The notes beneath the pieces were generated by a model. It searched no databases, was not told the origin of the DNA, and saw only the letters and a list, made by a program, of their open reading frames with translations. Position numbers and translations under genes: made by a program. From NCBI RefSeq assembly GCF_003014475.1, contig NZ_PYGJ01000003.1, positions 1 to 64,000 of the forward strand: a stretch of DNA of 64,000 nucleotides, read 5' to 3'. This document shows, piece by piece, positions 59,245 through 64,000 of this stretch. Positions within the stretch are counted from its first letter, which is position 1. Each line of letters starts with the position of its first letter. This stretch comes from Shimia abyssi (lineage in GTDB: Bacteria > Pseudomonadota > Alphaproteobacteria > Rhodobacterales > Rhodobacteraceae).

Positions 59245-60612
59245 TTAACCTGCTCCGAATGTCTCTGCCACAAAGCTGGCCAGGTCGGTCTGACGTTTGA
59301 GCGTAATGCCCTCTACCGTCAGCGCCTTGCCGCCCTTCGGAGCAATTGCGGATGAGAAACCAAGTTTTTGGGCTTCTTTCAACCTGTTTTCTGTCTGACC
59401 GACGGTTCTAAGGGCCCCTGAGAGGGCGATTTCGCCAAAAACCACCGTATCAGCGGGCAAAGCAGCGTCTTCGCGGGCGGAAAGCAAGGCGGTGGCGACG
59501 GCGAGGTCGGCGGCGGGTTCGGAGATTTTCATGCCACCGGCGACGTTGAGATAGACGTCGAGGCCCGTAAAGGGGATGCCGACACGTGCTTCGAGCACGG
59601 CGAGAATCATTGCCAGACGTCCACTATCCCAGCCCACGACCGTGCGGCGCGGCTGGCTGTGGGGCGAGGGTGCAACGAGGGCTTGAAGTTCGATCAAAAC
59701 CGGGCGGGTGCCTTCGATCCCGGCAAAAACTACGCTGCCGGGGCTGGGCTGGCCGCGATCCGAAAGGAACAGCGCCGAGGGGTTGCTAACCTCGGCCAAG
59801 CCTTTGCCGGTCATCTCGAAAACGCCGATTTCGTCCGCTGGACCGAAACGGTTTTTGACGGCGCGCAGGATGCGGAACTGGTGGCCGCGCTCGCCCTCGA
59901 AATAGAGCACGGTGTCGACCATGTGTTCCACCACTCGGGGACCGGCGATCTGGCCCTCTTTGGTGACGTGACCCACGAGGATCACTGCGATGCCGTTGCG
60001 CTTGGCAAATGCCGTCAGCTCATGGGCGGCGGCGCGTACCTGAGAGACCGAACCGGGCGCAGAGCCGACACTGTCGGACCACATGGTCTGGATCGAATCG
60101 ATGATCACAAGCTGGGGTTTTTCGGCGTCCAACGTGGTAAGGATGTCGCGCAGATTTGTCTCTGCGGCAAGCTGGACCGGGCTGTGGGTGAGCCCAAGGC
60201 GTTGAGCGCGCATCCGCACCTGAGCGTTGGCTTCTTCGCCGGAAACATAGATTGTTTTCAGTCCCATACGGGAAAATCGTGCGGCGGCTTGCAAGAGAAG
60301 TGTGGACTTACCAATGCCCGGATCGCCGCCCACAAGTGTGGCCGAGGCAGGCACAAGACCACCGCCCAGAACGCGATCAAGTTCAGCCACGCCCGAGACG
60401 GTACGCGGCGGTGGGGCCTCTTCGGTGGTGAGGTCCGTTAGTTCGATCCGGCGACCGCGCGCAGTGCCCAGTGAGGCAGCGGAGGGGCCGGTGGAGATCG
60501 GCTTATCCTCGACGATGGTGTTCCATTCGCCGCAGGCTTCGCAGCGCCCCGCCCATTTGGTGGAAACATCACCGCAGGCGGTGCAGGAGAACTGGGTTTT
60601 TGACTTTGCCAT
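59245..60612 (-). CDS. radA: DNA repair protein RadA
   Basis: This RecA-like branch migration helicase has 455 residues. It has the N-terminal zinc finger (FSCTACGDVSTKWAGRCEACGEW), Walker A GGDPGIGKSTLLLQ, the diagnostic VKNRFGPADEIGVFEM, and a C-terminal Lon-like domain (GRLAMILAVLEARVGIPFTGLDVYLNVAGGMKI). The start at 60612 fits the conserved N terminus. It is 44 bp from cvpA, probably in one operon with pqiA. Confidence 0.95.
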   Translation of the reverse strand: MAKSKTQFSCTACGDVSTKWAGRCEACGEWNTIVEDKPISTGPSAASLGTARGRRIELTDLTTEEAPPPRTVSGVAELDRVLGGGLVPASATLVGGDPGIGKSTLLLQAAARFSRMGLKTIYVSGEEANAQVRMRAQRLGLTHSPVQLAAETNLRDILTTLDAEKPQLVIIDSIQTMWSDSVGSAPGSVSQVRAAAHELTAFAKRNGIAVILVGHVTKEGQIAGPRVVEHMVDTVLYFEGERGHQFRILRAVKNRFGPADEIGVFEMTGKGLAEVSNPSALFLSDRGQPSPGSVVFAGIEGTRPVLIELQALVAPSPHSQPRRTVVGWDSGRLAMILAVLEARVGIPFTGLDVYLNVAGGMKISEPAADLAVATALLSAREDAALPADTVVFGEIALSGALRTVGQTENRLKEAQKLGFSSAIAPKGGKALTVEGITLKRQTDLASFVAETFGAG

Positions 60613-60629
60613 GTTCTCGTTTTGGACCA

Positions 60630-61058
60630 CTAACGGCGGCGCGTCAAATGGCTAATCACAAGAGAGGCAAGAATACAGGCGGTAAAGAGATAAAGACCCC
60701 AACCGGTTTCAACGGTCACATAACCCGCGCCTTTCACGACGACCACGTAAAGCGCGATGAGAAACACGTCAGCCATGGCGAGTTTTCCCAGAATTTCCAA
60801 TGCTGGCAATACCTTGCGCCGCATTTGTCCGAACTGGATCAAAGCAATCCCGATGACCTTCATGTAGGGCGCGAAGATCGCAAGGAATGTCACGAGCAGG
60901 GCAAGGGCTACGTCACTGGACCAAAGTGATTGCAGGCCAGAAACGATGGAAATTTCCGACAGACCAAAGATGGGCAGGACACCGGCCCGCAGGAGCGGGG
61001 CAAACCATGCGATGGGAAAAAGGACCAGCAGGGTGAGATTTGCGAGGCGTAAAATCAT
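60630..61058 (-). CDS. PqiA-family (paraquat-inducible protein A) membrane protein
   Basis: This 142-residue protein has three to four hydrophobic helices. ILRLANLTLLVLFPIAWFAPLL opens it; SLWSSDVALALLVTFLAIFAPYMKVIGIALIQFGQMRRKVLPALEILGKLAMADVFLIALYVVVVKG matches the single PqiA unit. Full-length PqiA has two such units and zinc ribbons, so this is the short form. 17 bp upstream of radA, likely one operon. Role in lipid transport or envelope stress is inferred from the family. Confidence 0.87.
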   Translation of the reverse strand: MILRLANLTLLVLFPIAWFAPLLRAGVLPIFGLSEISIVSGLQSLWSSDVALALLVTFLAIFAPYMKVIGIALIQFGQMRRKVLPALEILGKLAMADVFLIALYVVVVKGAGYVTVETGWGLYLFTACILASLVISHLTRRR

Positions 61059-61138
61059 GGAAAGAGAGCTAGGCGCGGGGCGGTTCCGGCGCAACCCCTG
61101 TAGTGTTGGTTAACGGGGGGGAGCTGCGAAAAGGCGAC

Positions 61139-61177
61139 GTCGGTATCACGTCGGTATTCTGTCGGTATTGCGTCGGT
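61139..61177. repeat. Four GTCGGT(AT) boxes at exact 11-bp spacing
   Basis: GTCGGTAT starts at 61139, 61150 and 61161, and GTCGGT at 61172, all exactly 11 bp apart with variable three-base spacers. The period is not a multiple of three, so it is not coding. It lies upstream of the broken thioesterase gene and of pqiA. It resembles a phased binding-site array; function unknown. Confidence 0.75.
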
Positions 61178-61349
61178 GCGAATGTTTGGGCGCGCGATTA
61201 TCGGCATCATAAATACCGCGCGCGATGTTACGGCACAAGGCGCAACACATTCGACGGCAGAATCACCGGACACCTGCGCGGGGTTACAGGCGAGGTGAAA
61301 GTATGTGGTAGGGTTACCAGGAGACAGTCATGTTTGAAGGGGAAGGAAG

Positions 61350-61772
61350 ATGGCATTTGTTTCATATCGCGGAGTAGTTGACCCGGCAGATTGTGATTTT
61401 CTGGGGCACATGAATGTATCACGATATTTCGCTGCCTGTTCGGACGCTGTTTTTGCCATTCAGGCCGAAATGGGGCTGACGGCGTAAGACATGCGGCAGG
61501 GGCGCCGCCTGTCATTTGCGGTTGTACATGCGGAGAGCGATTTCCTGTCGGAACTGGCGGCTGGTGATGCCGTTTTTATGGAAACGGAAGTGCTTGGGAT
61601 TGGTCGCAAGTCCATGACATTCCGACATCGGCTTTTTCGCAGCGCGGACGGAATGAAAACGTTTGAAACGATGTTCAAATGCGTTCTGTTGGGACTGGAG
61701 GCGCGACGGGCGGAAATGGTACCGGAAGATGTCCGCGAAAAGGCCGAGGCGTTTGTGGCGGATGTTTCGTAG
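61350..61772 (+). pseudogene. 4HBT-type acyl-CoA thioesterase gene with an in-frame stop
   Basis: The frame begins at 61350 behind GGAAGGAAG: MAFVSYRGVVDPADCDFLGHMNVSRYFAACSDAVFAIQAEMGLTA, then TAA at 61485-61487 (codon 46). It resumes without a shift as DMRQGRRLSFAVVHAESDFLSELAAGDAVFMETEVLGIGRKSMTFRH to a normal end (about 140 residues in all). D-LGHMNVSRY is the hot-dog thioesterase active-site motif, lost if translation restarts at the internal ATG (61491). One nonsense change has therefore broken an otherwise intact gene, unless the base is a sequencing error. Confidence 0.85.
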
Positions 61773-61796
61773 GTCGGACAAATTTGTCCGACCTAC
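61769..61796. repeat. Perfect 28-bp palindrome, sister of the rnj/rhlE terminator
   Basis: Each half is GTAGGTCGGACAAA or its reverse complement, a perfect palindrome. The thioesterase stop codon lies inside it. The core matches 34763-34784. It sits between convergent thioesterase and pyrE and may stop transcription, though no T-tract follows. Confidence 0.8.
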
Positions 61797-61804
61797 CAGA
61801 CGGC

Positions 61805-62485
61805 TCAGGACTTGGCGCGGGCGTCTTGCCAGGCGCGCGGGTCATTGAGGAAGGTTTCAACTTCGGCCAATGTTTCGGCTGAAAACGCGTTTTGGGCGCG
61901 GGCCTCGGCCAGAACATCCCACCATGTGCAGAGATAGTGCAACGCGACCCCGTGATCGCCTAGAGTTTTGGTGGTCTCGGGGAAGATGTCGTAATAGAAG
62001 ATTACAGCCGTATGTCCGCAGGTTGCGCCGGTTTCACGGATGGCATCCACAAAAGACAGTTTAGAGCCGCCATCGGTGGTCAGGTCCTCGACCAGAAGGA
62101 CGCGCTCACCTTCCGACATCGCGCCTTCTATGCGGGCGTTTTTGCCGTAGCCTTTGGGTTTTTTGCGCACATAGGTCATGGGCAATGCCATGCGTTCGGC
62201 CACCAGCGCGGCAAAGGGGATACCGGCGGTTTCGCCGCCTGCGATATTGTCGAACGCCTCAAAACCTGCATCGCGCATCACGGTGACGGTCATGAAATCC
62301 ATGAGCGTCGCCCGGATGCGCGGGAAAGATATCAGCTTGCGGCAGTCGATGTAGCTGGGAGACGGCAGGCCGGAGGCCAGCGTATAGGGCTCGTCCGTGT
62401 TGAAGTTTACCGCGCCGATTTCCAGCAACATGCGAGCGGTCAGGCGGGCGATTTCCTCTTTTGGGGGGAAGGCAGTAGGGATCAT
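61805..62485 (-). CDS. pyrE: Orotate phosphoribosyltransferase
   Basis: This transfers ribose phosphate from PRPP to orotate in pyrimidine synthesis. It has 226 residues; [20 protein letters not shown] is the orotate-binding segment, and [26 protein letters not shown] is the PRPP motif. ATG at 62485 follows AAAGGATAA. Upstream residues in the long frame are not homologous. It follows pyrC by 85 bp. Confidence 0.95.
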   Translation of the reverse strand: MIPTAFPPKEEIARLTARMLLEIGAVNFNTDEPYTLASGLPSPSYIDCRKLISFPRIRATLMDFMTVTVMRDAGFEAFDNIAGGETAGIPFAALVAERMALPMTYVRKKPKGYGKNARIEGAMSEGERVLLVEDLTTDGGSKLSFVDAIRETGATCGHTAVIFYYDIFPETTKTLGDHGVALHYLCTWWDVLAEARAQNAFSAETLAEVETFLNDPRAWQDARAKS

Positions 62486-62570
62486 GTCTTTATCCTTTGG
62501 GCGCGGCGCCGAGGGCAGTTTCGGTATGCCCCCGGGCGGAAGTGTTTGGAGAACAAGGAAAAACAGCGGC

Positions 62571-63614
62571 CTAGCGGGCCACCGACCAATGTATCGGGAA
62601 GCCGGGATCAAACACGGTCACAGTGTCTTCTCCTGCTTCGAGTTTTGTTGGGAATTCGGTAACGGCGTCCGATTTGGTGAGGGTCAGCGTGTCGGAATTG
62701 ACCGGAAGGCGGTAAAAGGCGGGGCCGTGGCGAGAGGCGAAGCCTTCGAGCTTGTCCAACGCGTTTTCTTCCTCAAAGACATGCGCGAGTAGGGGCATGG
62801 TGTTGGTTGCGGTAAAACAACCGGCACAGCCACAGGGGTGTTCTTTTAGAGCATCTGTGTGTGGGGCACTGTCTGTGCCAAGGAAGAAACGCGCATCGCC
62901 CGAGGTGGCCGCAGCGCGCAGGGCGAGACGGTGTTCTTCGCGTTTGGCGACTGGCAGGCAATAATAATGCGGCTTGATCCCGCCCGCGAGAATGTGGTTG
63001 CGGTTGATGATCAGGTGGTGGGTTGTGATCGTCGCGCCCAGATCGGTGTCGTTGGCTTTGACATAGTCGACGCCGTTTGACGTCGTGATGTGTTCCATGA
63101 TCACGCGCAGTCCCGGAGTTGCACGGCGGATCGGATCAAGCACGCGGTCGATAAAGACGGCTTCGCGATCGAAGATGTCGATGTCGTGGTCGGTGACTTC
63201 GCCATGGACACACATCGGCAGGCCAATCTCTGCCATTTTTTCAAGGCAGGCGCGGACATTGCTGAAGTTGGAGACACCGGAGGAGGAGTTGGTGGTGGCC
63301 CCGGCCGGGTAGAGTTTGACCGCGTTGATCAAGCCGCTGGCATGGGCGGCCTCCATATCGGCTGGGTCGGTGTCTTCGGTCAGGTAGAGGGTCATCAGCG
63401 GTGTGAAGTCCATACCTTCGGGCAGGGCGGCGAGGATGCGGTCGCGATAGGCGGTGGCCTGCGCGCCGGTGACAACGGGCGGCACGAGGTTGGGCATGAT
63501 GATCGCGCGAGCAAAATCGCGGGCGGTTTCAGGCAGGACGGCGTTCAGCATTGCGCCGTCGCGCAAATGCAGGTGCCAGTCATCGGGGCGGGCGATTGTG
63601 AGGCTTTGGGTCAT
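62571..63614 (-). CDS. pyrC: Dihydroorotase (class II, PyrC)
   Basis: This zinc enzyme closes carbamoyl aspartate to dihydroorotate. The 347-residue protein begins [19 protein letters not shown] (HxH zinc site). [18 protein letters not shown] contains the carbamylated lysine. [35 protein letters not shown] and [16 protein letters not shown] (catalytic Asp) complete the site. It is the monofunctional class II type. Confidence 0.96.
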   Translation of the reverse strand: MTQSLTIARPDDWHLHLRDGAMLNAVLPETARDFARAIIMPNLVPPVVTGAQATAYRDRILAALPEGMDFTPLMTLYLTEDTDPADMEAAHASGLINAVKLYPAGATTNSSSGVSNFSNVRACLEKMAEIGLPMCVHGEVTDHDIDIFDREAVFIDRVLDPIRRATPGLRVIMEHITTSNGVDYVKANDTDLGATITTHHLIINRNHILAGGIKPHYYCLPVAKREEHRLALRAAATSGDARFFLGTDSAPHTDALKEHPCGCAGCFTATNTMPLLAHVFEEENALDKLEGFASRHGPAFYRLPVNSDTLTLTKSDAVTEFPTKLEAGEDTVTVFDPGFPIHWSVAR

Positions 63615-63926
63615 GGGCGCGGCTTACACAAAAGCGGAGCTGCAATCCAGTGCGGAGTGAACGGGAAACGGGTTTGATGGATGGGGCGCGGCGTGTGATG
63701 GCCCTGTGGCAAGAGATGTGGCGAACAGATGCCTGGGATGGGTGGGAAATGCGGGCTTGCAGATTGTAACTTTATTACATAACAATTTCGAGAATGGTGA
63801 GTCGCAAGCCGAGGCTTGTAGTGCTGCTTGCGCCAAATGGGGACCGGTCCGGACACCACAATTTTGAATTGCATGATCATGTCGCCATATCTGCGGCGTG
63901 ACATTTCTTTGAACCTGAGAAAAGGT
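63615..63926. other. Intergenic region upstream of the last gene
   Basis: No gene or RNA is convincing in this 312-bp span between divergent genes. TTGCAG, 17 bp, TAACAA at 63757-63785 is a weak promoter-like pair pointing right. The AT-rich part near 63,760-63,790 stands out from the G/C-rich flanks. Confidence 0.4.
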
Positions 63927-64000
63927 ATGACAATGAAACATTCGCTTCCGATACTTTTGACCATGATGGCGGTCCCTGCGTTGGCCGAAGAGACGCGAGA
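63927..64000 (+). CDS. Secreted protein, start only (cut by window end)
   Basis: The frame opens MTMKHSLPILLTMMAVPALAEETRE with a classical signal peptide (cleavage after ALA). AAAAGG just upstream of the ATG at 63927 supports the start; a second ATG at 63933 is also possible. Only 24 codons are in view, so product unknown. Confidence 0.7.
   Translation, partial: MTMKHSLPILLTMMAVPALAEETR

Noticed and set aside
59659-60441. 260-codon plus-strand open frame
   Set aside because: Antisense to radA; composition reflects the RadA coding sequence.
62012-62662. 216-codon plus-strand open frame
   Set aside because: Antisense to pyrE and its upstream leader; no domain.
1-64000. CRISPR arrays, prophage modules or intact insertion sequences
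   Set aside because: No regularly spaced identical repeats with unique spacers, no cas, capsid, tail or complete transposase genes were found by reading.

Overview
The window looks like chromosomal DNA of a marine alphaproteobacterium of the Rhodobacteraceae (Roseobacter group). The evidence is the gene order: dispersed his genes, birA-coaX-rnj, radA-cvpA-purF, tatABC close to surE-pcm-nlpD-like, and pyrC-pyrE. Three kinds of carboxylate-uptake protein (TTT, DctPQM TRAP, TAXI) and G/C-rich intergenic hairpin repeats point the same way. No plasmid, phage or CRISPR locus is seen. Identification is from protein and DNA patterns alone.

Positions 1-21,400 are accessory and catabolic. An AraC regulator faces a secreted sulfatase. 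A divergent GntR-controlled locus (3,652-12,857) follows: one arm carries the regulator, a Gfo/Idh/MocA oxidoreductase and a LeuB-like decarboxylating dehydrogenase. The other arm is a tightly overlapping seven-gene operon for a tripartite tricarboxylate transporter, a monooxygenase-fold protein, a lactonase-like metallohydrolase, a four-carbon sugar-acid kinase (OtnK type) and a class II aldolase-type decarboxylase (OtnC type). A second divergent locus (14,229-21,355) pairs a LysR regulator, LeuD/LeuC-like hydro-lyase subunits and a haloacetate-dehalogenase-type hydrolase with a complete DctPQM transporter. Together these look like two carboxylate or sugar-acid pathways whose substrates I cannot name.

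Positions 21,400-41,000 are mostly housekeeping: tRNA-Tyr beside rlmB (with a decayed recombinase fragment nearby), hisE-hisF-hisA-hisH-hisB broken up by a DUF2147 protein, a peroxiredoxin/AraC pair and a TetR/DUF2306 pair, then birA-coaX-RNase J, a DEAD-box helicase, a glycosyltransferase with an unrecognised partner, prfC and a Hint-domain protein.

Positions 41,000-64,000 hold an atypical SDR with an AlkC-type DNA glycosylase, a sodium:solute symporter, an orphan ABC ATPase, a WYL regulator, tatABC, a DUF815 ATPase, nlpD-like-pcm-surE, purF, a membrane-anchored TAXI protein opposite a PafA-type phosphatase, cvpA-radA-pqiA, a thioesterase broken by one stop codon, and pyrE-pyrC. A secreted protein is cut off at the right edge.

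Non-coding structure worth attention includes putative operators in at least five divergent promoters, an array of four GTCGGT boxes at exactly 11-bp spacing, and two families of dispersed palindromic repeats.
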